Positions 32,582 through 45,579 of a DNA stretch of 64,000 nucleotides are shown piece after piece. The first letter of the stretch is position 1, and each line of letters opens with the position of its first letter. The notes beneath the pieces are model-generated. The model did no database searches. It was not told the DNA's origin and saw only the letters and a program-made list of their open reading frames with translations. The translations under genes and the position numbers were made by a program. Source of the DNA: Biscogniauxia marginata (lineage: Eukaryota > Ascomycota > Sordariomycetes > Xylariales > Xylariaceae); contig MU404171.1 in NCBI GenBank assembly GCA_022695795.1, forward strand, positions 67,235 through 131,234, in the 5' to 3' direction.

Positions 32582-35500
32582 TCAATCAAATTTGATTGCG
32601 CCCCAGCCTCGTAAGTTCTCCCTCCATGAATCGGTGATATTCATAGTCCAATCCTCAATGTGGGTTTGGGGTATGAACTTCTGCAGACCTTCGGCGACCT
32701 GCTCTTTGAGGAGATTGTGTGGGTTGTATACGGTACCCCAACCAGCGAAGGTCCAGTCCTCTAGCCGGTCCATCCATCCCGAGGTGTTGAGCCGTTCATT
32801 CAGCAGTTTAATGCGAGACTTGATCTGCCCTTCTGACTCCGTAGCAGCCACTGTCATCTTCTTAAGGTCTGATGCCAGCCATGTGCTGTTGTTAGAGCCG
32901 CGAGACTTATCGACGACCTTGATCCTATCGAAAGCAGCTGTAAGGTATAGAGCCGTGTGCTTCACGACCAGAGCCGACTCACGGAGCATGCCCATAGCAT
33001 GCAAAGCAGTCATTCCTTGGAAGGTATGGATCTTAGACGGGAAATGTGCAGGAAGGGTGAGAAACTCCCGTGCCTGGTTCCCTAAATCTTCTAGCACCTG
33101 CTTGATACGCAACTTGACTGCGTCTCGAGTTTCACCGGTGGCTTGGGCCGTGATGCCATGTTCAAGAACGACCTTGATGATATCCGCGAGCTGCCATACG
33201 ATTCTAAAGTACCAGTATTCGGGACCAGTCAGAACGAGCTCGAGGGCATTGTTCGCGAAGAATAGACCCATATCCTCTCGAATTTTGTGGCAGACTGATA
33301 TAGTATGTTGCCAGCCTGACAGGATTGCCTGGCTAGACTTGGTCGGCTTGTAGTCTTTGGTCTGTACAGGGCACACGATGTCGACAAAGCGTTCGGCAAG
33401 TATAGACAGCTGACTACGGTCATTCTAAAATCAGAGTCAGCATATTGTTCATCAGCAGTGGTGGCGGAACGGACCGTGGGAAGAGGCCCGTAGCTGATCA
33501 TCTCCTGGAGGGGTTCGGACCCTGCTGCTGCCAATACTGGCAAATACCCGTAGTCCGTGGGGTCATTCAACTGATGTTCAATAGTATAGTTGCCTTACAA
33601 AGTTAGCCAGATATGTTCTGTGTAAGTATGAATTGTGAATAAACTTACCGATTAGGGGCTCATCCTCGATGGCCCTCTCGCATTTACCGCTTCTCATCCG
33701 CAAACCCCGTCGCTCTTCAACTACAGCCATCACTATGGTACAGCTACGAGCCAGTCTATCAACAAAATGAACCTCATCGATGAAACTACCGTAGTTTTCG
33801 TTCTCGATAGCATTTGTTAGTGCACTCGGGAGATGGCGTCTCACTGCGTTGCTAAAGTAAGTCTTGATGGGGCCCACAGGAGTGCGGCTTAACCCCTGGT
33901 TGAAGTCTCCAGGAGAAATCGTCGACAGGCGATCGAAAAAAAGCGAGGCTAGTGAATTAAGGATCGCATTTTTAATGTCGAAACCATCCCAGAGACTTTT
34001 GGCTCGGGATGCGCATCCCATTAGAAGGTAAAGCTTGACGAGCAATAGACGAAGAGCGTTGTTTGTAGGCTTAATGGCGACGTAATACTCTGTCCAGAGG
34101 ACTGCCTGCAGGAATAGCTGGAGGTCGGTATTGAATAGCGGTGAATTTGTTTTCGGATTCCATGACTTGTCGCCAACTCCTGAAAGTTTTAAGAGGCATG
34201 TTGAACCGATCATTGTCAGGTTCGCTAGCGGATCCTCCTGTCCAGTCTCCTTTACTCTTAGAATATCTTCATCCTGCACCGCCGAGCTGAAGCTATCCAG
34301 AGCGTTCAGCAGAATTGATTTAACACAAGCCATACAATCAGGACCTTGCGTCTGACCATGGCAAAATTCGCACAACTCGCCGTATTTTACGGACGTTGCT
34401 TGAAGATATCGTATCTTCAATCTCATGGAGAGCAGTACTAGACGCTTCAGCTTGTCCGTATCCTACCAGCTGTTAGTATGTTCTGCTATTTTCTGTTTGG
34501 GGGAGACACACATCAGTGCTATTGTTTTTAAGCAACCCAAGAAACTCAGCAAGCTGACTCTGGCTGAGTTCAGCGATCATTGGTTTCACACTGCGGAAGC
34601 AGGCTGGATCTGTGCAATGCCTCTCCACATGCTTGGCAAGATGTACAACTCTTGTACTGAAGCCCGCATCTGCAGGCCCCCGAGTTGCTCTCGAGTCCCT
34701 TGCAAATACAATCTTGAGCTCTAGAAGGTCGCGATTCTTTTGGAAAACGCCCCTCGCACCTTCTAGTGGCTCCAAGGCTCGGATTATCTTGTTGACTAAC
34801 TTGCTTACTTTCTTGAGTTCACTAATGTACGTTAGCGTATGGTAATCTCTGAGTAGTAAAATTATCGGGGTAGCCTCACGATTTGCTGTCTGGTTGATGT
34901 TTAGCGGCAGAGACCATGCATACCCATAAGGGCATTTCACAAGACGCGGCAAGGTAACGCTGCTCCTTGACGCTTCGTCCATCCTTGACCCGTTGGATAG
35001 CTTGAGATATCTTTGCCTTGGCCGCTTCTTCGCCTGCGTCATTCTGACTGGCTTCGATTGCAGATGTTTCCTTTCGGCAGATATCAATAGATACCTCTAG
35101 GATATGTCTTCCAATCCGCAGAACCTCATCCCATGCCTCGCATACCTGCTCTAGATAATTTAAAGTGAAATGGTATGTTCGAGTAAAGCCCAATTCAAGG
35201 AATGTTAGCGGACTGGTCTGAGGCTGGCTCAAGCATTCCGCATTTTCCAATCGGGTGTAATTGGCGAGGCGAATATCTAGCCACATCAAGAGTTCTTCCT
35301 CGGCAATGATGGCACGATGAGGTTGGCCCTGACTATTTACAGCCTAACGACCGAGGTTAACAGACTCCGTCCAAGCTTTTACCCATCCCACGGCTTCTTA
35401 CCGGTACACGAAGCTTCAAGGCCTTGTCGGCGTGGGCTTTTGCAAGATTTGAAAAAAGCTTCTGAGTATTTTCGGCAATGCCACTAGATTGCTGTTCCGC

Positions 35501-36691
35501 GGGTAAGCCGTGTATCGATTTAGAGGAAGGGGGCTTTTAAATACAGAGAAAAGAAAGGTAGTGAGGATATTTCGAAAAAGGAATTTGCGTTCCTTCACAA
35601 AATTCTTGTCCATGGATGCCGCAATCTATTGCTCAATATTAGTATAGTATATTCTAAGAACTTGTGTGTAGTGTGACCATACCTCTTGGGCGTGCTTCCA
35701 ATCCAGATTCCAAATGCAGGCATCAAAACAGCGAAGGCCCAATGCGTGGTCTTTGGGCGAAGCCCTGACCATCCTAGAACGAAGAGCTCCAAAGTTGTCG
35801 GTATAGTTGGTTTGAGTTTCAGAGCATGCGAATTCATAGAGATCCAAAGAATCAATATCCTCAGTGATTTTGGACTCCTTCAGTAATTTTTCGATTTCCA
35901 CCAGCCCGGCGGAGCGGTCTACAATGTTGTCACCCTGGCATTTCGCGGCGATCTCGATGGCCTATTTAATAAAAATGTTAGCCTCTAGTATTGTATTTGA
36001 GCTAATGGTAAAAATCTTGTTAGGCGATTGGAATTGCCCTTGACGATTCAGAACGAAGAGCACCATGTGTCCAGTGGAAGTAGTATATAGACAGGTGTTT
36101 AAAGATATGTTTCACCCTGTTAGGATGAAATAAACTGAAAGAAGTCAGGAGAACCTTGAGAAACTTGTGATAGGTTACGGGACATATTGACACCCAGGCT
36201 TTGGAATTACAGCTGAGGAAGCACATCTCTATTTGTGACTCTTGAAACTGCGCATGTCCCGAGTGCCAACCCAGGTATTCCAGATGACCCAGAGAGCTGA
36301 AAGCAAAGCTTGAATAGATGAATATAAATTGGTAGCATGAAGGCTGTGGGCAGGGCATTTTTTCCAAGCAGCTTTCCAACTAGGCTGGGAAGAAAACAGT
36401 ATAGGGCTCGGGGTTGCTCTACGCTGAAGTGGCAGGGTCCTGATTGAGGGAGATGATGGGTATATTGAGGAGGAGTTTCCAGGTGGTTTCGACGAGTTTC
36501 GAACAGCCTGGATGGCTCAGTTCAGGTTCACTTACGTGGTAGTACTTGTCCTTGGTGGACTTGAATCGCTTCTGAGCGAGGTTGGCAACATCTGCCCAGC
36601 GCTTATCAGTGAAAGCAGCTTCTAGCTGCAAGTCGCATGAGGCCTTGAGGTAGACAGGCCTTGGGACCGGAGGGATTCGGGGAGACCCCAT
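32582..36691 (-). CDS. mdm20: NatB N-terminal acetyltransferase auxiliary subunit (Mdm20/NAA25)
   Basis: Non-catalytic, ribosome-anchoring subunit of NatB, which with Nat3/NAA20 acetylates Met-Asp/Glu/Asn/Gln N-termini, including actin and tropomyosin. Nine exons on the minus strand: 36691-36536, 35961-35683, 35625-35545, 35491-35402, 35343-34880, 34821-34512, 34462-33649, 33593-33475 and 33424-32582, giving about 1051 aa. Family-typical segments: RWADVANLAQKRFKSTKDKYY, IDSLDLYEF, FDACIWNLDWKHAQE, FLFRNILTTF, EEELLMWL, CFRSVKPMI and TIEHQLNDPTDYGYLP. Most introns are 49-62 nt with CTAAC or CTGAC branch sites, but intron 1 is 574 nt. Intron 3 (53 nt) mimics a frameshift if not recognised. The N-terminal start follows homologues. 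Intermediate exon edges were inferred manually and a few could shift by codons. Confidence 0.9.
35962..36535 (-). other. Unusually long first intron of MDM20 (574 nt)
   Basis: Donor GTAAGT after YYH, acceptor AATAG before AIEIAAKC; the flanking protein segments are adjacent in homologues. It contains a 119-codon open frame with no recognisable content. About ten times the length of the other introns here. No box C/D motif was seen in it. Confidence 0.75.
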
Positions 36692-38572
36692 GGTGATTGT
36701 TGTTGCAGTCGAAGTGGTTACCATCAAGGCATGAGGTAGGTCTGGTGATGGTGGAGTGGAGGTGGAACATGAAGGATAGAAGAAAGGTATGAGAAGATGA
36801 GAGTTGTTGGTGGGGTATCATTGCAAGAGGGAAATTCAAAATGTGCACGCTCAAATCACAGATTAGATAAAGACGGTAACACGCCGACTATAAAGTAAAC
36901 AAGAAACCCTCGGCGGTCGTCTGTTATGTACTATCGAGACATGGTGCGAGGAGTTGTCGGCAGAGACTCAGGATATAGTCTTGCAGTGGACTTTACAACT
37001 CGCTCTATAACAAAGCCTCGACAAAGAAAATATAATATTTGGCGGGGTTCGATTCTGCCGGTAGCTGCACATAATCTACTTCTGGATTTAGTAGGCGGTG
37101 ACGATAACCGGAGGAGTCAGAGCACAACATCCGATGTTGTGCATTGGGGGGGAATCTTATTTATGTACCTAAGGTTTCTGTAAACCGTAGCTAGGTACCT
37201 ACTTCGTACTGTATATACTTACCTAAGGTGGATTAGTGTAGTCAGTGGATAGGCACTTCATGTTGGTAGAAGAAGCTCAAGCGGTTTGACCTGTTTTGAC
37301 CTGTGCTTTTTCTTGGATATATTCATGTACACCTAATCTATCAATCCATTTTGGGCTTGTGCCCACGATACGTTGGTATTTATTTACCTAGGTACGTAGA
37401 TATATTACACCGGATAGGTACCTATCGCACGACTGCTCCTCGTCGAAAACACGACTATGGCCTGGAAGTAGGAGACTAGGAGAAGAAACCGCCCCGTTTT
37501 CCCTCTGCGTTGCGCTTGTTGATCTCGGGGCATGTTAGTCGTTATTGGCCCTGATCCCCAGTTCGGGATGGAAAGGGTTGCCTGGCGAGCTTACCCATTC
37601 CTTCTTACAAGCGCGATACGCCCTGAATCCGAAGTCTTGTTAGCTTCCGCGTCACCAACGCCTCCTCGTCGCGGAGCGAGCGCTTCTTCTAGGCACTCAC
37701 TCGAAGTAGTCGGTGCACATGGCTCGATCGCCTTCGTTTCGGTTTAGGCATCGTATGCTTCGTGAGGCAGCCTCCTGGCAAGGGTCGAGGTACTGGCTCC
37801 TGGATTTGCTGTTCCAATACAGAACGATGGTCGGTCAGCCGCAAGCAGAGGCAATTATAGGCGGACGGCCTTACTTTTGGAACTTGCGTCGCGTCTCCTT
37901 GTTCCATGGGTCGATGTTTGTCTCGGTCTGGGAAGACATGCTAGGCCATGTGGTGCGGTGCGGTGCGGTGCGATGCGCAGGTGCAGTCAATACTGGCGAT
38001 AGTTTCTTTGACACGGCGATGTGATTTGCGTCTGTCATTCCGGAGTAGGGGACTACAGATTAGTGATGGAAAACTTAGGTAAACCCCAAAAATATTCATA
38101 TGAAACTATGCAGTACAGCTTTGGAGCACTGCGATTGGCTCCAAAGCCCGGAATACCGCTTTGGCCGATATTCGCTTCCGTAGGCTTAGGTAACCTCCAT
38201 TAGGTACATACCAACCTACCTACACAGGTACAGCACCTACCCTCGCTGCAGGCGGGGTGGGTGATCCAAATCTCCTTGCGAATCTTGAAATGCCTCTATC
38301 GCTGTCCGACACATACACATACCAGAGCTCGACCCACCTGCAACCCGCCAAGCATATTCACTCAGCTCACTTCATCTTCTACAATCCACTTCACTAGGCC
38401 CCGTGACAGCTCCTGGTCGCAGCCCCAGGATTGGGCTGTACCTAAGTCCTGCTTGGATCTCGCTCGATGTCGCGCTCGCGTCGACTCAGCTTAGATCGGT
38501 GTGGGCACCACCACTTTTCGAGTCCAGGTGTATCCGAGGGTGCCTTGGTCATTATTCATTGTAGTTTATAAA
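36692..38572. other. Intergenic region
   Basis: 1.9 kb between the MDM20 promoter and the 3' end of the Cys-rich one-TM gene. No supported gene. It contains TACCTAGGTA-type motifs (37170-37430, 38190-38230) and a GGTGC pentamer repeat at about 37952-37975. Confidence 0.55.
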
Positions 38573-39300
38573 TTATTGCTTTATAGCAAAGACCCAATCG
38601 CTCGACGCCTCTTGAGGCGTTCCTAACGAGCTTTTCATCCAGCATATCGTATCCCCCTGGAAATTGCCCCATCCGGCACCAACACAGCTGTTCCTCGCGT
38701 CACAAGCACTTATACAGTCCTCCACCGTGTTCGTGGTTTCGTGAATATCATCTACAGTCCCGCTTTGTGAGTTGTAATCAATACTGCAGAGGATCGAAAA
38801 TGTAGTATCGCCTCCCGCGTCGTATGTCGTCCCGTTGGCCGCCGGGCACGTAATAGGCGAAGGCGCCGGATTAGTCCTAATTTCTAATGTCAATCTTACA
38901 ATTACTTCCGGGCGAAGGGCGCTCTGCGATGAACTCACGCTGCTTCCGAGCCCTGGTTTCTGAGGCCGAGTCCCACTCCCAATCCAACTGCCAAGCCGAT
39001 GACCAACAAAGCCAGCAACGGCCCGAATATTAGCAAGAAAGTCTTCTTTTTCAACCCAAGAATAACCCTTTCCGTTCGTGCATTTGGTGGCTGCCCGTTC
39101 TGATATGGACCGCTTTGCGATGCTTCCCAGCCGGGGTGACTCGATGGCGGGTATGCCGATGGCGAAGATAAATAATGGGTATTCTGATTATAACCCTGGT
39201 CGTATGGCTTCTCGAATACCGGTCCTTCGACAACCTGCGGCAACTCCGGCTCTGGCATCACCTCCAAGCCAGGCTGGTCGCCGTGTCTGTTGTGCTCCAT
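38573..39300 (-). CDS. Single-pass membrane protein with extracellular PAN/apple-like Cys-rich domain
   Basis: Two exons, 39300-38939 and 38876-38573 (62-nt intron), give 221 aa. The Pro/Tyr-rich cytosolic N-terminus (about 85 residues) ends in KKK, followed by a transmembrane helix (about 87-113, IGLAVGLGVGLGL) and a C-terminal domain with six Cys beginning CPAANGTTYDAGG and including CISACDARNSCVGAGW and a final SDWVFAI. This architecture (disordered N-terminus, Gly-rich TM, PAN/apple-like ectodomain) is common in ascomycetes, where ligands are unknown; a carbohydrate- or protein-binding surface role is inferred. No neighbour gives functional context. Confidence 0.85.
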
Positions 39301-42300
39301 CCTCTTATACAGCGACGATTTGTACGGGCAGGGCAGTCAATCTTATCGAACGTAGCGATCACTTCCTCCCCTGCATCGGGATGCGAGAGGAAGAGCGGGA
39401 AGGGAAGGTAGTGAAGGATGAAAAGAATGTGAGAGGTATATAGAGGAAGCACGGTAAATACAACTATATGCCATACTATCGTCTCGCTAGTCAAGGGTTT
39501 CCATCTGCTATATTCTAGTTCGCATCACTACTATGTAGGTACCTACTAGCCCCCCTTGTCACCACGATGTTGGGCGCGCTAGATCCTAAACTGATCCTTG
39601 CGGCTGTAGGCGAGTAGGGCAAGAAAGCTTACCCCCAATAAGGTCTTGTGGATCGGGCCCGACTGCTGGTTCCGGCATACTGCTTATTTACCGTAGTGGT
39701 TGGGGGGCGTAGGGCGTCTACATTCTACCTATAGTTCTCCTTTTACCGAAATAGAATATGTCTGAATCAAGGAGGTGGCGGGCTATGTAAATACCTCTTG
39801 GCATGGCTTCCAGCCTCCAAGCATCTCCTCCAATGCTCACACCGGACACACCTCACATTTTTTCTTCTTTTACGACACCAAAGTTACACTACATAAGCAT
39901 ACGTAAGTATTTTGGGAAGATAAAGTAGGTGCCTAGACAGCTAGATCAGGGGAGGCTTGAACTTTACCGATCATCCGGTAGGTAAATGAAACGAGGATGG
40001 AATAGGTAGGGTAAGGTAGGGTAAGGTAGGGTAAGGGTGATCATTTAACGCCCGCTTACTTGTACGTAGAGATGTAAGCATTGCCTATGGATAGTACCAT
40101 CAACAGAAGAACATAATATTCGTTTTCATGTAGCTATTACGGGGTTTCGCGCCTCTCTGCCTGATCTCCACTGTGATGTCTACCTACCAGTGGTGTTCTA
40201 GAAAGGAGTTTGGATTGTGAAATTCTCAGCTAAGTAAGTTGTATGTGACCACTGGAAAACTTGCGCGTATTGATTGTCTACATATCTGGTGTCGGCTATA
40301 AAAAGCCTCGAGCTGAAACCTCCCTTATTTGAAGGCGGCAAGAAGGGACAAAAATCCCAGACTGTGTAAGCCCAAGGTACTCTAACTAGTAGAAGATGGT
40401 GGGAAAGCTCTACAGGTGGCGCTCTATGGGAACCGATGCCTGTCAGCATCTTGCTGAGGTGAAAATAATTCCCTTGGCCATATGCACTGCACCGCATCAG
40501 ATCCGAAATCCCTAAATCCTCGAGTACCACTAATGCAACGGGATCAAAAATAGTAAAAAGAATTAATGCATATTCGATTTGTCTATTGGAGTAATAGAAA
40601 ACAAGGGGCAAAGGGAAAAGGGAAAGGGGGGGAGGGGGAGGGGGAGGGGAGAAAAGAGGTAGACTGCAGTTTAATCGGCCCTGCTAGGGGCTATCGTAGG
40701 TGTCTCATCACCCCGGTATTATTGATAAATTCAACTAGTTAACCTCAGCACAAGTGCTGTCTAGTTTATCTCGAGCTGAAAATTTAATTTCTCCTTCGTA
40801 ATTACGACCAATTGCACCTGAAGGTTTAAGCCGACGCTTTGGGGTCTAAGGGTCCCCTGTGTTATTGCTGACGTTAGCAGCTGAGATGCACCACACCACC
40901 TCGTTCTTCGTATCGAAGTTACATTGACGAGTCCCCGTTTCGGTTGTTTTGGTAATGGACCTCGACCTGGATGCCTCTTTTCGTATGCGGATCTAGGCCC
41001 CCTCTATGTAGTGTACGATCCTTCTGGTCCTACACTATACGGCCTGATATCGTTGAAGGATGATACAACCATGATTCATGAGCCACTTACATCTTTCCCT
41101 GTGCAATTTCACCACCTCATGTGAGTGGCAGTTGGAGACATTTTCTTTGGTCGCCTTCTGAACAACTTATGCTAGGTGCCTCCCTTCTCCAAGCCACTAT
41201 GGTTGCACTGCATGATAATTGCTATATTACCATAGGTGCCGTAATGTTTTCATCTTCATTGTCTCCTGAATCCTAGAACCATGGCATTTATTTATACCCT
41301 TGGTATTAGTAGACACGCGGTGTCAAGTCCCCCTGAGTCGTTCCGAGATACTTCATCGACTAAAACCGACGTTCTATAAGCCTTAAATTTTTGACGCGAC
41401 GATAGAGGTCGCATGTTACCAATGTAGTCGCATTAAGGAGAAAAAGGGTGTTGAGCCGTAGCTTGACCCTTAGGCTGGCTATCGTTTCTTCATATTGCGT
41501 TTCTGGCCTTTATGATGCTAAGAGGGCATCATGGATGGGATGAAATATTAATATGCTCTAAGCATCTCATCTGCATCACCGAGGCATCTCCTACACATTC
41601 TGTGACGTCTGGGGAAGTCATATGGTGGCCAGAAGAGACCCTAGAAATTGATAACACTCTACCTTGATAAAGTCACTTCAACGCCCGTCGATCATTGACG
41701 TTAGTACTTCATTTGACAATCTTATCTGATGGGAGCTAATGTGTTGGGTGCCAACCCTTGAGTTTATATCAACGACGACACCACGAATTGGGGCAAACCA
41801 TGTGATGGCTAATACCGGAAAACTCGAGATGATCGTTTCGCCGACCCGGATTCTGCCACTAACATAGCAAAAAAAGAGTCCGCTAAACTGACTAAGACGC
41901 CGACAACCCAGCCAGTCCAGCTCCTTACTCATTGAAACTCGGCGTGTTCCTGACTGATCGTAATAGTTCTGTGTCCCCCTTGCATATGCGAGCAATAACT
42001 AAAACAATAGTGCCATGTATCGTGAGTGAATAGTACGGTAATGATAGGGGTAACCAATCCTGGCCTCACCCGATTAACGAAAAGGAGCTAGCTTTCTGAG
42101 AAAATATACAAACTGAAACCTTCAGTTCCACTGCTTCGCAGCACGCATGAGGTCAGAGTAAAGAGGAAAATAGAAGTATACCAAAAATACGAAGTAATAT
42201 GCATCATGGTGAAAACCACTTGCTCTACTTGCCTAATTTCACGCGGGGCATATTTCAACTGGGTGTATTTACTAAATCAAGTCTTGGATATAAAATATCA

Positions 42301-42666
42301 CCTATGCCTTTGTGAAGGGCCATGCAGCTTTTCTGATAACATGTAGGGGCTTGTTCTATTTCTATGCGTCTGGTTTAAAGCTATAGTGCGTTAGGCCACT
42401 GCCGTGGATGTGCCTCGAAAACCTACTTAGAACTTTATGTTGCTCTATGGCCGCGGATGGAGACCTCTATATGAACAGAGCCAGCAAAATCGACGCCGCG
42501 GTTGTTAACAGGCTCCAGAACGGTCCTGGTATCGTTCCCTTATTTTCGATGGAGGCATTGACATCACCGCTTTAGTGGATAATCAGCCTAGTACAAAGTC
42601 AAAGGAGGTAGGAAAAACTAGGTATATAAAAAAGGGGAAGTGGGGGGGGATTGTTGGTTATGTCTC
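39301..42666. other. Gene-poor interval with ORF remnants
   Basis: 3.4 kb without an intact gene. 40198-40611 (-) and 41678-41995 (-) are open frames without convincing starts or domains; the first contains a weak F-box-like stretch (VLEDLGISDLMRCS). Other content is a 10-bp tandem repeat (40005-40034) and G-rich runs (40621-40650). Looks like decayed accessory DNA. Confidence 0.5.
40005..40034. repeat. 10-bp tandem repeat GGTAGGGTAA x3
   Basis: Three perfect copies, followed by GGTAGGGTAAGGG-like sequence. Superficially telomere-like on the G strand but the unit is not TTAGGG. Confidence 0.9.
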
Positions 42667-44674
42667 TTACCCGCAGCTCCAACTATCGGAGGCTTGCACG
42701 CTCCCAATACCATCCCATATCGCCATCTGAGGATATGGGCACAATGGCCGCTGTCTCAAAACTCCCGAAGACGTATTTAGTGGTGTATCCCAGGTCGTCG
42801 CAATGATCTGGTCCACGGTGATACCCTTCTCGACCCAGTCCATCAGGGCGAGGAGCGCATCATGCTGGGCGTCCCTGAAGCCCGGGACAGACCAGGTGTC
42901 ATTTCCGAACGCAGCGGCCTGGGACGCGCCGCCGAAGGCCCACGGTGCGTCTGTAACCGTCGTCTTAAAGAGATTTGAAGCCGTTAATTATAATTTCTTC
43001 CTTTTCATGTAAATAACGGGTTATTGGTAGACACTAGGGCATGCCTCCGGCTTAGAACAGGAAAGCTCCCTAAACCTCATGTCAAGACATCCTAATGGAA
43101 GGGAGAACACGTAAGCTAGCGAGGGAAAAAAAAACAATAACATACCCAGCAGTGCTGCACTACAAGAACTTGAGTTAGTTACTACTGTTCCTAGGAGCAC
43201 AATCTTTTAGGGGGCAGGCGGCATTTGGGAAGAGAAGCCTTGACTAGGAACGAGAAACCACCCCCCTAAGGCGGCCTTACAAGGGAAGGAAGGAAAAGGA
43301 AAGAAAGGACTTGAGAAATTGCTCACTCCCAGGGACCATGAAATAACGGAAGAAATCTTGTGTCGCCGTCACGTTGCCGCCCATCGTCCCCGTGACCTCG
43401 TCGTAGTATAGGTTCGACCCCTTCATGGGCACGAGGCCATCGGCCATGCCGTGGTACATGATCACCCTCCCGCCGCGGTCGCGGAATTCGGCGAGGTCGT
43501 ACTTGTCGGCCGTGGCGTTTCCAGGGTCTAGCCGCTCGGCTAGCGCGACGACCGTGTCGTTGAAGTCGGCCATGGTCAGCGTCGGGTCGTCGAAAAGGAA
43601 GTACCGCTGGTATCCGATGCCATAGGGGCTCGAGTCCGAGTAGTTCAGCACCGTGTACATCTGCCGCTCCGAGCTCGGCGTCAGCCCGGGGTACAAATCC
43701 TTCCCATCGGCAGAAATATAGTCGCTGTAGACGTTCTTTAGCGTGCCGAGCTGAGCGTCGCTGAGACAGGCGGAGGTGTTCGTTCCGGGCCTATTGCACG
43801 ACAAGGCCCCGTAATCGATGTTGCATTGCTGGGGTAGACTGATAATCCCGTCTATGACGCCGTCGGTGCCGTCGCACTGATTGACAATCTCCGACGCCAA
43901 CGACGTCAGTAGCTCCGGATCAATATGTTTGGGGTCGTCCGCCGGCCAGTTATACGTAGCAACCTTAGTGATCCAGGTGTTTAGGTGGCTCGTGTACCAT
44001 GCCGGGGCACCGACTAACACGCCATCGAAGCTCTGTGGCGATATCTGCATCTCCTTCAGACCCTGGCGGCCGCCGGTACTGCAGCCGCTATAGTACGAGT
44101 ATAGGATGGGTCGCGCGTAGTAGGCCTGCGCAAGCAGCTTGCCGAGCGTGACCGCACCGTGTAGTGAGCGCCAACCCCAATCTGTCTTGGTCTCGGGGTT
44201 GCCTAGTGCCCAACTCACGTCCGTGGGCGTTGAGTTGTGGCCCGTGTCGGTCGAGACTACGGCGAAGCCGTAGTGCACGCCGGCTCCCATATCTAGCCAA
44301 TTGATGCCGCCGCCAAAGCCGCCGTTGCCCACTGCGAGGAAGCGGTCGTTCCACTCGGCCGGGAGGAACACGCCGAAGCGGTACGACGAGATCTGCGAGG
44401 ACGCCACCGCGATGGTCACGGCGCACAGCGCGGGCAGATTAGTCGGCTGCAGCGGGTAACTCAGGTCGAGCGGCCCATCGCCGTACGTGCTACCCGCCTC
44501 CACGGGCTCGACCCTCTCGACTCTCGCGTTGGACGGGAGGACGTAGGCGAAGGTAGCTGCGTCGCAGCCGCTCGCGCTGACTTGTCTTTGGTGGGTGGCC
44601 GGCATGGTGGCCATGACGACAGGCATTGCCATAATGGCGACCGCAGAGAGCCAGGAATAGGTATAGCGACGCAT
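42667..44674 (-). CDS. Secreted tannase / feruloyl esterase family enzyme
   Basis: Extracellular esterase of the tannase/FaeB family, hydrolysing gallate or hydroxycinnamate esters. Three exons, 44674-43327, 43159-43146 and 42963-42667, give 552 aa. Residues 1 to about 25 form a signal peptide (WLSAVAIMAMPVVMA); an in-frame ATG at 44731 would add 19 residues before it and is less likely. The family CS-D-HC catalytic set is visible: Ser199 with neighbouring Cys198 in GCSTGG, Asp412 in YHGMADG, and His452-Cys453 in MVPGMQHCW. The His and its Cys are encoded by a 14-nt microexon. FGGGINW-type glycine loops and many N-glycosylation sequons fit secretion. The adjacent DAL5-type transporter on the same strand suggests ester breakdown and product uptake. 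Confidence 0.9.
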
Positions 44675-45579
44675 ATTAAAACGTCTCTCGCGTAATATGC
44701 TACTGTCGCAAGGCGTGCTAAAATACGACATTGTAAGGTATCCGCTGGTTTAGGCTGAATCTAGGACCTTATATAAATAATCCCACGTATACGGTACCAG
44801 GTTCGCGGGCTTCATTGCCCTCCTTGGCCTTGGGGTAAGATGAAAGTGAAAGTGATAGCTATTCGTCCAGAAAGCCCCGACGATGTGGTATTATTCTAAG
44901 GGGAGTTGTACTGTTGATTTAATATAATAAGAGGCTACCACACGGGATGAAGGCAGCTGTATGGAGGTCATTCTCCGACTTATCGCACGTACTGCATTGC
45001 ATTGCATGTCTAGTAGGGGGCAGGATAATCCAAAAACTTTCATTAGTGCCGCAGTACATAGATAGTATAGGGGGTGTGAAGAGCCTTTCAGCTCTAGCAA
45101 TAGCAATTCAGTGGCTGGTTTTGGCTGCGAGGGCGGGAGGTCGCATGATAGATGTCTCTCACATGCCTTAATGGTGGGTTGGTGCTGAGGTATTACAACA
45201 ACGGAAGTAAACGACTTAACACTTGCTGATATACCATTTACTTCTCGGTGCGGGGTTTATTGTGACAAGAGGTAGGTTCTCATGGTTGAGATTGGCTACA
45301 GAAAAGGGGGGTTGATGTGGTTAGGTGCGACGGGATGCTACCTCCAAGGAATATGGCTCACTCCTCCTTAGGGTGAAAGATTGACCGAGTAGAGTTGTCT
45401 TACCCTCTAGCAACAATAGTCCCAGGTTGTTGTAGTTATAAAAGGACCAGATAAAGATTGGTATATTATGATAAGACAGTGACTGTGTAAAGAAAGTACG
45501 CCCAAATCTTACAATATCCGAGAACTATAGAGGAAGATAGGTACCTAGGTATGAAATAAATAATACCTAATGAACACAA
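44675..45579. other. Intergenic region
   Basis: Tannase promoter side and MFS 3' flank. The tannase upstream alternative ATG is at 44731; otherwise nothing gene-like. Confidence 0.6.

Noticed and set aside
35498..35544. Apparent frameshift in the MDM20 gene
   Set aside because: A 53-nt intron (GTATTT...ACAG, 35492-35544) restores the family frame, so no mutation is needed.
37030..37075. tRNA-like T-loop (GGGGTTCGATTC)
   Set aside because: The T-stem does not pair and no acceptor or anticodon arm could be placed. No tRNA or rRNA gene was recognised anywhere in the window.
39735..40610. Search for CRISPR, phage or bacterial operons
   Set aside because: The window is fungal nuclear DNA with spliced genes; no regularly spaced repeats or bacterial features are present.
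40198..40611. 137-codon minus ORF with a weak F-box-like stretch
   Set aside because: No ATG at the start of the frame, no other F-box features and no downstream repeats; too weak to call a gene.
41392..41448. Zn2Cys6-like start (ACYQCSRIKEKKGVEP)
   Set aside because: Only two of the six Cys fit, the third position is Lys, and the frame stops at once. It could be a relic regulator near the tannase locus, but chance is as likely.
41678..41995. 105-codon minus ORF
   Set aside because: No recognisable domain and unconvincing context.
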